Positions 45,914-53,892 of a DNA stretch of 64,000 nucleotides are shown here, piece by piece; the stretch's first letter is position 1, and each line of letters opens with the position of its first letter. Source of the DNA: Mycolicibacterium sp. P1-5 (GTDB taxonomy: Bacteria > Actinomycetota > Actinomycetes > Mycobacteriales > Mycobacteriaceae); assembly GCF_008329565.1 (NCBI RefSeq), contig NZ_NPKT01000019.1, positions 62,001 to 126,000 of the forward strand, written 5' to 3'. A program made the translations under genes and the position numbers. The notes below the pieces were generated by a model. That model saw nothing but the letters and a program-made list of their open reading frames with translations. It ran no database searches and was not told the origin of the DNA.

Positions 45914-47454
45914 CAAACCATCTCTCGCAGTGTGGGTTTGACCACTTTGCCGCCAGGGTTTCGCGGCAGTGATTCCACGAAGACCACCGAGCGTGGGGTC
46001 TTGAAATTGGCCAGGTGCTTGCGGGTGTAGTCGATGACGGCTTGTTGGTCGAGGCCGCTACCTTCACGGCGGACGATGAACGCCCGCCCGACCTCACCGA
46101 GGCGTTCGTCGGGCACGCCGATGACGGCGGCGTCGGCGACTCCGTCGAGTCGTGCCAGTACCTGTTCGATCTCGGCGGGGTAGACGTTGAACCCGCCGCA
46201 GATGTACATGTCCTTGAGTCGGTCGGTGATTCGCAGATTCCCGGCCTCGTCGACGGTGCCGATGTCGCCGGTGTGCAGCCAACCGTCGGCGTCGATCGCG
46301 GCGGCGGTGGCAGCCGGGTCGTCGAGATACTCCAGCATCACGTTGGGTCCGCGGAGGAGCACTTCACCGGCACCGGTGACCGAATCCGGCGAATCGATGC
46401 GCAGCTCGAAGTCGGCGATGGGACGCCCGCAGGTGGTGGCCACCGTGACGGCGTCGTCGTCGGCGCGGCACATGGTGCCGAACCCGTTGGCCTCGGTGAG
46501 TCCGTACGCGGTGAGCACGATGTCGAAGTCGAGCTCGGCCTGCATGCGTTCGATCAGCACGACGGGCACCGTCGCCGCACCGGTGACCGCGAACCGCAGC
46601 GAGCTCAAGTCGTACTGCTTGCGAGCCGGGTGATCGAGCAGCGTCTGGAAGATCGTCGGCGGACCGGGCACCACGGTGATGCGTTTCTCGGCGATCACCC
46701 GCATGGCCTGTTCGGGATCGAACGTCAGCTGGGGGATCAGCGTGGCACCGGTCTGCAGACAGGCCAGGATGCCGGCCTTGTATCCGAAATTATGGAAGAA
46801 CGGATTGATGCACAGGTAGCGGTCGGAGCTGGTGAGTTGGCCGCACTCCGCCCACGCGGCCGGCGCCGCCAGCGACTGCCGGTGTGCGCAGAGCACACCT
46901 TTGCTGCGGCCGGTGGTGCCCGAGGTGAACAGGACGTCCGACGGGTCGTCGGGGCGCACCGCGGCGGCGCGGACGTCGACCTCGGAGAGTGGCGCCTGGG
47001 ATCCGGCGAGGAACTCGTCCCAAGTGCCGTCAGCCTCGTCGATTGGGATGCGCACGATGTGGCGCAACTCGGGCAGTTCGGCGAGGTTCAGGTCGCCAAC
47101 CCGGTCGGCGCCCAGGAACCGGCCCATGCCGAACAGCAGCGGCGCCTTGGTGCGGGCCAGGATGTCGGTGGCCTCATCGGCGGTGTAGCGGGTGTTCAGT
47201 GGCACCATCACCGCACCGGTGTACTGGATGGCCAGGCAGGCGATGGCCCAATGCCAGGTGTTCGGCGACCAGATAGCGATCTTGTCGCCGGGTTGCACAC
47301 CAAGCGCGATGATCGCGGCGGCCGCCCGGCGAACCTCCTCGCGCAGTTCGGCGAAGGTGAAGCTGCGATCGTCGGTGATCAGGGCGTCATGGTCGGCGAA
47401 GTCGAGCGCCATCCGGTCCAGCACCGCGGGGGTGGTGCGCGGGGCGCTCGTCAT
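45913..47454 (-). CDS. fadD3: HIP-CoA ligase FadD3
   Basis: A 513-residue acyl-CoA synthetase of the ANL superfamily that activates HIP (rings C/D with propionate tail) to HIP-CoA and so commits it to degradation. ATP motif FTSGTTGRSKGV, TGDIG and the catalytic-lysine region NPGGKVVK are present. ATG at 47454 with AGAGGAG upstream. A KstR2 box at 47494-47507 is 40 bases upstream. Confidence 0.95.
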   Translation of the reverse strand: MTSAPRTTPAVLDRMALDFADHDALITDDRSFTFAELREEVRRAAAAIIALGVQPGDKIAIWSPNTWHWAIACLAIQYTGAVMVPLNTRYTADEATDILARTKAPLLFGMGRFLGADRVGDLNLAELPELRHIVRIPIDEADGTWDEFLAGSQAPLSEVDVRAAAVRPDDPSDVLFTSGTTGRSKGVLCAHRQSLAAPAAWAECGQLTSSDRYLCINPFFHNFGYKAGILACLQTGATLIPQLTFDPEQAMRVIAEKRITVVPGPPTIFQTLLDHPARKQYDLSSLRFAVTGAATVPVVLIERMQAELDFDIVLTAYGLTEANGFGTMCRADDDAVTVATTCGRPIADFELRIDSPDSVTGAGEVLLRGPNVMLEYLDDPAATAAAIDADGWLHTGDIGTVDEAGNLRITDRLKDMYICGGFNVYPAEIEQVLARLDGVADAAVIGVPDERLGEVGRAFIVRREGSGLDQQAVIDYTRKHLANFKTPRSVVFVESLPRNPGGKVVKPTLREMV

Positions 47455-47493
47455 CGAGACTCCTCTAACTGATCGCCCGGCCCGGGCTAACAA

Positions 47494-47507
47494 AGCAAGT
47501 GCTTGGT
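47494..47507. promoter_or_regulatory. KstR2 operator between fadD3 and fadE30
   Basis: AGCAAGTGCTTGGT matches the KstR2 consensus AnCAAGnnCTTGnT at all fixed positions. It is shared by the fadD3 and fadE30 divergent operons. Just right of it, TAGCCT ends seven bases before the fadE30 GTG, so that mRNA is probably leaderless. Confidence 0.88.
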
Positions 47508-47523
47508 AGGTTAGCCTACAAGG

Positions 47524-48678
47524 GTGATCACGGTCGAGGAGTTCCGGGCGGAGGTCCGCGAGTGGCTCGCCGACAATCTCGTCGGTGAATACGCCGCGCT
47601 CAAGGGTCTCGGCGGCCCGGGTCGCGAGCATGAAGCCTATGAGGAACGGCTGGCCTGGAATCGGCATCTGGCCGCGGCGGGCCTGACCTGCCTTGGCTGG
47701 CCGGTTGAGCACGGCGGCCGCGGATTGTCAGTGGCCCACCGGGTGGCGTTCTACGAGGAGTACGCGAAGGCCGATGCCCCCGACAAGGTCAACCACTTCG
47801 GCGAGGAGCTGCTCGGGCCCACGCTGATCGCATTCGGCACCCCCGAACAGCAGCAGCGTTTCCTGCCGAAAATTCTCGACGTGACCGAGCTGTGGTCGCA
47901 GGGCTACTCGGAGCCGGGCGCGGGCAGCGACCTGGCCAACGTCTCCACCGCCGCGGTGCTGGACGGCGAGGGTCAGCAGTGGCTTATCAATGGCCAGAAG
48001 GTGTGGACGTCGCTGGCGCACTGGGCGCAGTGGTGCTTCGTGGTGGCCCGCACCGAGAAGGGCTCCAAGCGGCACGCCGGCTTGTCCTATCTGCTCGTGC
48101 CGCTGGATCAACCCGGCGTGGAGATCCGCCCGATCATCCAGCTCACCGGCGACTCGGAATTCAACGAGGTCTTCTTCACCGACGCCCGCACCGACGCGAA
48201 CCTGGTCGTCGGCGAGCCGGGCGACGGCTGGCGGGTGGCCATGGGAACGCTGACCTTCGAGCGTGGGGTGTCCACACTCGGCCAGCAAATCCGTTATGCC
48301 CGTGAGCTTTCCGGCATCGCCCAGCTGGCCGAGTCCAATGGCGCCATCGACGACCCGCTGATCCGGGAGCGGCTGGCCCGATCCTGGGCGGGTCTGCAGA
48401 CCATGCGGTCCTACGCTTTGGCGACCATGGACGTCGAACAACCGGGTCAAGATAACGTCTCGAAGTTGTTGTGGGCGAACTGGCATCGCGATCTCGGCGA
48501 GCTGGCCATGGACATCAAGGGCCGCTCCGGCCTGCTGCTGGCCGACGGGGAATTCGACGAGTGGCAGCGGCTGTTCCTCTTCTCCCGGAGTGACACGATC
48601 TACGGCGGATCCAATGAGATCCAGCGCAATATCATCGCCGAGCGAGTGCTCGGCCTACCCCGAGAGGTGAAGGGCTAG
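47524..48678 (+). CDS. fadE30: Acyl-CoA dehydrogenase FadE30
   Basis: A 384-residue acyl-CoA dehydrogenase of the HIP pathway (acts on HIP-CoA or 5OH-HIP-CoA). YSEPGAGSDLANVST, NGQKVWTSLAHWAQW and SDTIYGGSNEIQRNIIAERVLGLP are typical. GTG start with no useful Shine-Dalgarno spacing; a -10-like TAGCCT at 47512-47517 suggests a leaderless start. The stop shares a base with the ipdF start. Confidence 0.93.
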   Translation: MITVEEFRAEVREWLADNLVGEYAALKGLGGPGREHEAYEERLAWNRHLAAAGLTCLGWPVEHGGRGLSVAHRVAFYEEYAKADAPDKVNHFGEELLGPTLIAFGTPEQQQRFLPKILDVTELWSQGYSEPGAGSDLANVSTAAVLDGEGQQWLINGQKVWTSLAHWAQWCFVVARTEKGSKRHAGLSYLLVPLDQPGVEIRPIIQLTGDSEFNEVFFTDARTDANLVVGEPGDGWRVAMGTLTFERGVSTLGQQIRYARELSGIAQLAESNGAIDDPLIRERLARSWAGLQTMRSYALATMDVEQPGQDNVSKLLWANWHRDLGELAMDIKGRSGLLLADGEFDEWQRLFLFSRSDTIYGGSNEIQRNIIAERVLGLPREVKG

Positions 48679-49469
48679 TGGCGCCACTGTCGGATGTGCC
48701 CAAGGAAATCGAGGGCCACGGCCTGCTGACCGGCAAGGTCGTAGTCGTCACCGCGGCGGCGGGCACCGGCATCGGATCGTCGACGGCGCGGCGCGCGCTG
48801 CTCGAAGGTGCCGATGTCGTCATCTCCGACCACCACGAACGCCGGCTCGGCGAAACCCGGGACCAGCTGAGTGAATTGGGCCTCGGTCGGGTCGAGAGTG
48901 TGGTGTGCGATGTCACGTCCACCGCTCAGGTCGACGCGCTGATCGCCTCCACCACCGCGCGGATGGGCCGCCTCGACGTCCTGGTGAACAACGCCGGACT
49001 CGGTGGCGAGACCCCGGTCATCGACATGACCGACGAAGACTGGGACCGCGTTCTCAACGTGACGTTGACCTCGGTGATGCGGGCAACCCGTGCTGCGCTG
49101 CGGTACTTCCGCGATGCCGGCCACGGCGGCGTGATCGTCAACAACGCCAGCGTCCTCGGCTGGCGGGCGCAGCATTCCCAGTCGCACTACGCCGCGGCCA
49201 AGGCGGGCGTTATGGCGCTGACGCGTTGCAGCGCAATCGAAGCCGTCGAACATGGGGTGCGCATCAACGCCGTCTCGCCGAGCATCGCGCGGCACAAGTT
49301 CCTGGAGAAGGTCAGCTCGACCGACCTGCTCGACCGGCTCTCGGAGGGTGAGGCGTTCGGACGCGCCGCCGAGCCGTGGGAGGTAGCGGCCACCATCGCC
49401 TTCCTGGCCAGCGACTACTCGAGTTATCTGACCGGCGAAGTCATTTCGGTGTCGAGCCAACGCGCATGA
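48678..49469 (+). CDS. ipdF: Short-chain dehydrogenase IpdF (Rv3559c-like)
   Basis: A 263-residue SDR of the HIP pathway, likely oxidising/reducing the C-5 oxygen function of 5OH-HIP-CoA. TAAAGTGIGSSTA (coenzyme), NNAG, Ser in NNASVLG and Tyr-x3-Lys in HYAAAKAG are present. GTG start shares a base with the fadE30 stop; the stop overlaps kstR2 (ATGA). Confidence 0.9.
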   Translation: MAPLSDVPKEIEGHGLLTGKVVVVTAAAGTGIGSSTARRALLEGADVVISDHHERRLGETRDQLSELGLGRVESVVCDVTSTAQVDALIASTTARMGRLDVLVNNAGLGGETPVIDMTDEDWDRVLNVTLTSVMRATRAALRYFRDAGHGGVIVNNASVLGWRAQHSQSHYAAAKAGVMALTRCSAIEAVEHGVRINAVSPSIARHKFLEKVSSTDLLDRLSEGEAFGRAAEPWEVAATIAFLASDYSSYLTGEVISVSSQRA

Positions 49470-50059
49470 CCGAGCCGCCGGTCAGTCGCCGCGACGAGCT
49501 TCTGGTGCTCGCCGCGACGATGTTCGCCGAGCGCGGCCTGCGTGCGACCACCGTGCGCGATATCGCCGACTCGGCGGGAATTCTGTCCGGCAGCCTCTAT
49601 CACCACTTCAAGAGCAAAGAGCAGATGGTCGAGGAGGTCCTCCGCGACTTCCTGGACTGGCTGTTCGAGCGCTACCAGCAGGTCATCGCCACCGAACCCA
49701 ATCCGCTGGAACGGCTCAAAGGCTTGTTCATGGCGTCGTTCGAGGCAATCGAAGACCGGCACGCTCAGGTGGTCATCTACCAGGACGAGGCCAAGCGGCT
49801 GACGGCGCTGCCGCAGTTCGACTTCGTCGAGACCCGCAACAAAGAGCAGCGCAAGATGTGGCTCGACCTACTCCACGAGGGCGTCGAGCAGGGCTACTTC
49901 CGGCCCGATATCGACGTCGACGTGGTCTACCGGTTCATCCGGGATACGACGTGGGTTTCCGTACGTTGGTATCAAACGGGCGGACCGCTGACGGCCGAAG
50001 AGGTAGGCCGCCAATACCTCGCCATCGTCCTGGGCGGCATAGCCGCGCCCAACAACTGA
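49466..50059 (+). CDS. kstR2: TetR-family regulator KstR2
   Basis: A 197-residue TetR repressor of the HIP (rings C/D) regulon, de-repressed by HIP-CoA. Helix-turn-helix: RDIADSAGILSGSLYHHF. The ATG at 49466 overlaps ipdF and removes an unsupported N-terminal extension. It is inside the operon it controls, giving feedback through the box at 47494. Confidence 0.94.
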   Translation: MTEPPVSRRDELLVLAATMFAERGLRATTVRDIADSAGILSGSLYHHFKSKEQMVEEVLRDFLDWLFERYQQVIATEPNPLERLKGLFMASFEAIEDRHAQVVIYQDEAKRLTALPQFDFVETRNKEQRKMWLDLLHEGVEQGYFRPDIDVDVVYRFIRDTTWVSVRWYQTGGPLTAEEVGRQYLAIVLGGIAAPNN

Positions 50060-50072
50060 CAAGGAGATCGAC

Positions 50073-51230
50073 ATGGCCCCCGCTTCACAGGCATACGTCA
50101 TCGACGCCGTGCGCACCGCCGTAGGCAAGCGCAACGGATCGCTGGCCCACGTTCATCCCATCGATCTCGGTGTGGTGGCGTTCCGGGGCATTTTCGACCG
50201 GGTCGATGTGGACCCGGGTGCCGTCGAGGACGCGATCGTCGGTTGCCTGGACACCATCGGCCCGCAGGCGGGCAACATCGGCCGCAACACCTGGCTGGCC
50301 GCCGGCTTCCCCGAAGAGGTCCCCGGCGTCACCGTCGACCGGCAGTGCGGTTCCAGCCAGCAGGCGATTTCCTTTGGTGCGCAAGCCATCATGGCCGGCA
50401 CCGCGGACCTGATCCTGGCCGGCGGCATGCAGAACATGAGCCGCATCCCGATCTCGTCGGCGATGACCGTCGCCGAGCAGTTCGGCTTCACCTCGCCGAC
50501 CAACGAGTCGGAGAACTGGCTGCACCGCTATGGCGATCAGGAGATTTCACAGTTCCGCGGTGCCGAGATGATCGCCGAGAAGTGGGAGCTCTCCCGCGAG
50601 GAGATGGAAGAGTTCTCGCTGAACAGCCACAACAAGGCGTTCGCGGCGATCCGCAACGGCAACTTCGAGAACGAGATCGTCCCGGTCGGCGACTTCCGCA
50701 CCGATGAGGGGCCGCGCGAGTCGAGCATGGAGAAGTTGGCCGGGCTGAAGACGCTGCGCGACGGCGGCCGGCTGACCGCGGCCATGGCCAGCCAGATCTC
50801 CGACGGTGCCAGCGCGGTGCTGCTGGCCAGTGAGCAGGCCGTCAAGGACCACAAGCTGACCCCGCGGGCCCGCATCCATCACATCAGTGCCCGCGGCGCT
50901 GACCCGGTTTACATGCTCACCGGACCGATCCCGGCAACGAAGTACGCGCTGGACAAGGCCGGCCTGACGATCGACGACATCGACGTGGTCGAGATCAACG
51001 AGGCGTTCGCACCGGTGGTGATGGCCTGGCTCAAGGAGACCAAGGCCGACCCTGAGAAGGTCAATCCCAACGGTGGCGCGATCGCGCTGGGGCACCCGCT
51101 GGGTGCCACCGGCGCCAAGCTGTTCACCACCATGCTCAATGAGCTCGAGCGTCGCGGGGGCCGCTACGGCCTGCAGACGATGTGCGAAGGCGGCGGCACC
51201 GCCAATGTGACGATCATCGAACGGCTCTAG
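50073..51230 (+). CDS. fadA6: Acetyl-CoA acetyltransferase-like thiolase FadA6
   Basis: A 385-residue thiolase of the HIP pathway. Catalytic Cys in VDRQCGSSQQA, His in GHPLGATGAK and the second Cys in CEGGGTAN are all present. ATG with AAGGAG upstream, 13 bases after kstR2, so fadE30-ipdF-kstR2-fadA6 form one operon. It is followed by a strong inverted repeat. Confidence 0.93.
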   Translation: MAPASQAYVIDAVRTAVGKRNGSLAHVHPIDLGVVAFRGIFDRVDVDPGAVEDAIVGCLDTIGPQAGNIGRNTWLAAGFPEEVPGVTVDRQCGSSQQAISFGAQAIMAGTADLILAGGMQNMSRIPISSAMTVAEQFGFTSPTNESENWLHRYGDQEISQFRGAEMIAEKWELSREEMEEFSLNSHNKAFAAIRNGNFENEIVPVGDFRTDEGPRESSMEKLAGLKTLRDGGRLTAAMASQISDGASAVLLASEQAVKDHKLTPRARIHHISARGADPVYMLTGPIPATKYALDKAGLTIDDIDVVEINEAFAPVVMAWLKETKADPEKVNPNGGAIALGHPLGATGAKLFTTMLNELERRGGRYGLQTMCEGGGTANVTIIERL

Positions 51231-51236
51231 TTCTCA

Positions 51237-51300
51237 CCGCGAGCAGACGTGAACTCCCCCGGAAAAAGGTGGTTTTAGGGGGTTTCGCGTCTGCTCGCGG
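51237..51300. repeat. Long inverted repeat between convergent fadA6 and alcohol dehydrogenase genes
   Basis: CCGCGAGCAGACGTGAAC at 51237-51254 pairs with the far arm ending CGTCTGCTCGCGG at 51300; the full arms are about 23 bases with two or three mismatches and CCCCC/GGGGG at the loop side. It begins six bases after the fadA6 stop and ends ten bases before the other gene's stop, fitting a bidirectional terminator. The CGAGCAGACG core is a motif I recall from other mycobacterial intergenic regions. Confidence 0.7.
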
Positions 51301-51309
51301 GAAGAGCCC

Positions 51310-52422
51310 TCAGTGGTCGTGGAGAACCACTCCGCGGATGTTGCGGCCGGCGAGCATGTCGTCGTAGGCGTTGTTGATCTCACCCAGCTTGTACTCGTGG
51401 GTGACTGTCTCGTCGAGCAGCAGCTTGCCTTCGCGGTAGAGGCTGAGCAGCTTTGGGATGTCGGCGCGCGGGTTGGCCTGCCCGTAGAGGCTGCCGAGCA
51501 GGCGCTTCTGGAAGAGCGTGAACATCGTCATCGGCAGTACCGGTGTCACGTCGGTCATCGCCGCCAACGCGGTGAGCACCACGGCCCCGCCCTTGCCGAC
51601 GAGTTCCAACGCGTCGTTGATCATCTCGCCCTTGACCAGCCCGACGGTCAACAGTGCGGAGTCGGCCATCACACCTTTGGTCAGCTCCCTGACCAGCTCG
51701 GTGCCCTCTGCGATCGAGGTCGCGAAGTGAGTGGCGCCGAACAGAAAAGCCTTGTCCCGCTTGCTTTCCACGATGTCGATCACGACGATCTTCTCCGCGC
51801 CCGCCAGCCGTGCGCCCTGGATGGCGCCGCTGCCGATACCGCCACAACCGATCACCACCACGGTGTCACCCGGCCGCACGTCGGCGGTGTTGACCGCCGA
51901 CCCCCAGCCGGTGGTGACGCCGCAGCCGAGCAGGCAGGCTCGGGTCAGCGGGATGTCGTTGTCGATCTTCACCAGCGACGCCTCGGGCACCGTGCCGTAG
52001 GGTGCGAAGGTGCCCAATCCGATTGCGGCATAGATGTCTTGGCCACGGGCGTGCCGGCGGAACGTGCCATCCGGTTGCAGCCCCATGAGGATCTCGGCGC
52101 CCATGTCGCACAAGTTCGACTTGCCGGTCGCGCACCAACGGCAGCGTCCGCAGGCGGGGAGGAAGGCGGCGACGATGTGGTCGCCGACCTTCAGGTCGCG
52201 AACCCCGGGTCCGACCTCCTGCACGACGCCGGCGCCCTCGTGTCCGCCGATCAGCGGAATCGGGGCGACCAGGTCACCGTCGCGGATGTGGTGATCGGAG
52301 TGGCACAGCCCGGTGGCTTCGAACGAGACGAGAACCTCGCCGTCCTTCGGCGGATCGAGCTCGACTTCCTCGACGCTCCAGTCCTGCCCGTACTCCCAAA
52401 GGATCGCGGCATTCATTTTCAT
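51310..52422 (-). CDS. Zinc-dependent alcohol dehydrogenase (NDMA-dependent type)
   Basis: A 370-residue medium-chain zinc alcohol dehydrogenase. Catalytic zinc ligands are in GLCHSDHH, GHEGAGVV and GCGVTTGWG; structural-zinc cysteines are in CGRCRWCATGKSNLC; the Rossmann loop reads GCGGIGSGAIQGARLAGA. The sequence resembles mycobacterial mycothiol-independent NDMA-dependent dehydrogenases. ATG at 52422. M. tuberculosis does not have this gene here (fdxB lies in the equivalent interval), so it is a local insertion with no clear steroid role. Confidence 0.86.
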   Translation of the reverse strand: MKMNAAILWEYGQDWSVEEVELDPPKDGEVLVSFEATGLCHSDHHIRDGDLVAPIPLIGGHEGAGVVQEVGPGVRDLKVGDHIVAAFLPACGRCRWCATGKSNLCDMGAEILMGLQPDGTFRRHARGQDIYAAIGLGTFAPYGTVPEASLVKIDNDIPLTRACLLGCGVTTGWGSAVNTADVRPGDTVVVIGCGGIGSGAIQGARLAGAEKIVVIDIVESKRDKAFLFGATHFATSIAEGTELVRELTKGVMADSALLTVGLVKGEMINDALELVGKGGAVVLTALAAMTDVTPVLPMTMFTLFQKRLLGSLYGQANPRADIPKLLSLYREGKLLLDETVTHEYKLGEINNAYDDMLAGRNIRGVVLHDH

Positions 52423-52473
52423 GGTGCACAACGTATGACGCCGACGCCGCCGCGTGACGGCGATTCGCCCAAC

Positions 52474-53220
52474 CTAAGCGGTAAGCGTCAGGGCCAGCCC
52501 GCCGAGGGCGACGATCCAACTGGCGAAGCTGCCGACCAAGAAGTACTCGGTGACGTCGTCGATACCTATACCGCCGTTCTCCCGGGCCTTTTGAGCGTTG
52601 ATCTCCGGGAACCGGATGATGCTCTTCGCCGCCACCACCGCGGTCGCGGCGGCCAGCTGCCCGGCCAGGCTCAGCCCGAAGATCAGCAGCCGTTCCATCG
52701 GCCCGAGCAGCCGCCCGCCTTTGAGTCGATCGGAGGGCTGTGGCTCGCCGGCGGGTTTCACCGAGCCGACCGAGCCGAGCAGCAGTCGGACCAGTTGGTT
52801 GCCCGTCACCAGTTGCAGCAGAACCACGCCCGCCACCAACACCATTCGGGTCGGGTCCACAGAACCCAGACCCGGTACTGCGGCCCAGCCAACCCAGGCC
52901 TTGACCGGTCCGGTCACCGGTGACTCCAGTCCGGACAGCAACATCAGCACCGCGAGTACGACGCCGAACAACACCAGGGGTACGGCCTGCCCGCGTCGCC
53001 CGGCCCGCTCGGCCCGGGTGCACGACAGCTCCCACCCCACCGCCGCGATCGCGGCGATACCGATCACCAGCAGATCAGCGAGATGCCATAGTCCGCACAG
53101 CGCGGCGGTGCTGATCGCGACTGCCGGGCCGGTGATCACCGCCGGCCACTGAGTCGACGTCAGCCTGCGCACGATGTCGGCGCAGCCGATCGCGATCAAG
53201 AACACGGCGACGGCACTCAT
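52474..53220 (-). CDS. Multi-pass membrane protein coupled to SatD-like gene
   Basis: A 248-residue integral membrane protein with about six hydrophobic segments (near residues 2-18, 30-60, 80-97, 125-145, 178-205 and 228-247). A cytosolic loop after the fourth segment is charged (PAGEPQPSDRLKGG) and the stretch INAQKARENGGIGIDDVTEYFLVG lies before the last helix. I do not recognise it firmly; some SatD neighbours are annotated DUF3307. It overlaps the SatD-like gene by four bases, so the two are translated together and probably act together. Confidence 0.7.
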   Translation of the reverse strand: MSAVAVFLIAIGCADIVRRLTSTQWPAVITGPAVAISTAALCGLWHLADLLVIGIAAIAAVGWELSCTRAERAGRRGQAVPLVLFGVVLAVLMLLSGLESPVTGPVKAWVGWAAVPGLGSVDPTRMVLVAGVVLLQLVTGNQLVRLLLGSVGSVKPAGEPQPSDRLKGGRLLGPMERLLIFGLSLAGQLAAATAVVAAKSIIRFPEINAQKARENGGIGIDDVTEYFLVGSFASWIVALGGLALTLTA

Positions 53221-53849
53221 CGGACGGCTCGCAACTTTTCAGATGCCAGCACCAGCAGATCCAGGCCGTCGCGCGCGGCACGCTGCGACACCGCCGAAGC
53301 GCTGATCCCTTCCATGGCCGCCAGTTCCTTCTTCGTCTTGTTCTCGAGTAGTCCCCGCAGCAGTCGCAGGGACCGGGCATCCATGGATCCAAGCAGGTGG
53401 TCCCGACACAACAGCGCGGCGTTGAGGGCGTCGGGATCGGGCCCGGTGTCACCGTGGCGGCGATATGCGGTGCGCACCGCGGCCAGAGCGGGCTGCTGCT
53501 GAGCAGTCGCGGTCCACTCGATGGCTTCCCGTGCCGACCACCAGCCGGGTCCGTCCTGGATACCGGTGCCGGCGTCGAGCATCTCCATCTCGCCCCAGCC
53601 GATGCCGAAGCGGACATCGATGTCGGGGGCCAACGCGAGTCGTACCGTCAGTGCCGCTGCGATCGCTTCACCGATCGTCGGATAGCTGCCTTGGAACTCG
53701 TCACCGACGGTGAATGCCAGGGGCGTATCGGCAAGCGTCTTGGTGATGCGGCGATGCAACTGGCCACGATTCGGCGCGTGCCGTGAATCGACGACGTCAC
53801 CGATCAGGGCGGCCCGTGGTGATGAAGCGCTGCGCTTCACATCAGCCAT
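53217..53849 (-). CDS. SatD-like protein with cyclase-fold-like motifs and C-terminal helix-turn-helix
   Basis: A 210-residue protein assigned to the SatD family. N-terminal half: IGDVVDSR (residues 16-23), FTVGDEFQGSY (about 45-55) and VRFGIGWGEMEM (about 78-89). These three blocks resemble the metal-binding Asp, GDxF and GIxxG elements of class III nucleotide cyclase folds, though no activity is known. C-terminal half: a sigma-like helix-turn-helix (KKELAAMEGISASAVSQRAA). ATG at 53849 lies seven bases after a TATAAT, so the mRNA is probably leaderless. A perfect palindrome overlaps the promoter. Coupled to a membrane protein. Confidence 0.75.
   Translation of the reverse strand: MADVKRSASSPRAALIGDVVDSRHAPNRGQLHRRITKTLADTPLAFTVGDEFQGSYPTIGEAIAAALTVRLALAPDIDVRFGIGWGEMEMLDAGTGIQDGPGWWSAREAIEWTATAQQQPALAAVRTAYRRHGDTGPDPDALNAALLCRDHLLGSMDARSLRLLRGLLENKTKKELAAMEGISASAVSQRAARDGLDLLVLASEKLRAVR
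53822..53838. repeat. Inverted repeat TGAAGCG-N3-CGCTTCA inside the satD-like 5' end
   Basis: TGAAGCG and CGCTTCA (7 bp, 3-base loop) share the GAAGC half-site of the larger palindrome 23 bases away. It may be a second operator half-site pair for the same regulator or a small hairpin at the start of the mRNA. Confidence 0.45.
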
Positions 53850-53855
53850 ATGAAG

Positions 53856-53861
53856 ATTATA
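53856..53861 (-). promoter_or_regulatory. -10 element TATAAT of the satD-like operon
   Basis: TATAAT on the minus strand ends seven bases before the ATG at 53849, placing the transcription start at or next to the start codon. It lies between the two arms of GAAGC-type repeats, so binding of a regulator there would block it. Confidence 0.6.
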
Positions 53862-53884
53862 GCTTCATTTGTCCAAAATGAAGC
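53862..53884. promoter_or_regulatory. Perfect palindrome, probable operator of the satD-like operon
   Basis: GCTTCATTT-N5-AAATGAAGC is a perfect 9-bp inverted repeat just upstream of the TATAAT, in the 43-base gap between the ipdC stop and the satD-like start. No known regulator motif is recognised. The SatD-like helix-turn-helix protein itself is a candidate to bind it. Confidence 0.65.
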
Positions 53885-53892
53885 AAATGGCT

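Noticed and set aside
46015..47472. 485-codon open frame opposite fadD3
   Set aside because: Antisense shadow; fadD3 on the other strand has all family motifs.
51313..52923. 536-codon open frame opposite the alcohol dehydrogenase and membrane-protein genes
   Set aside because: It runs antisense to a well-conserved dehydrogenase and contains no recognisable domain.
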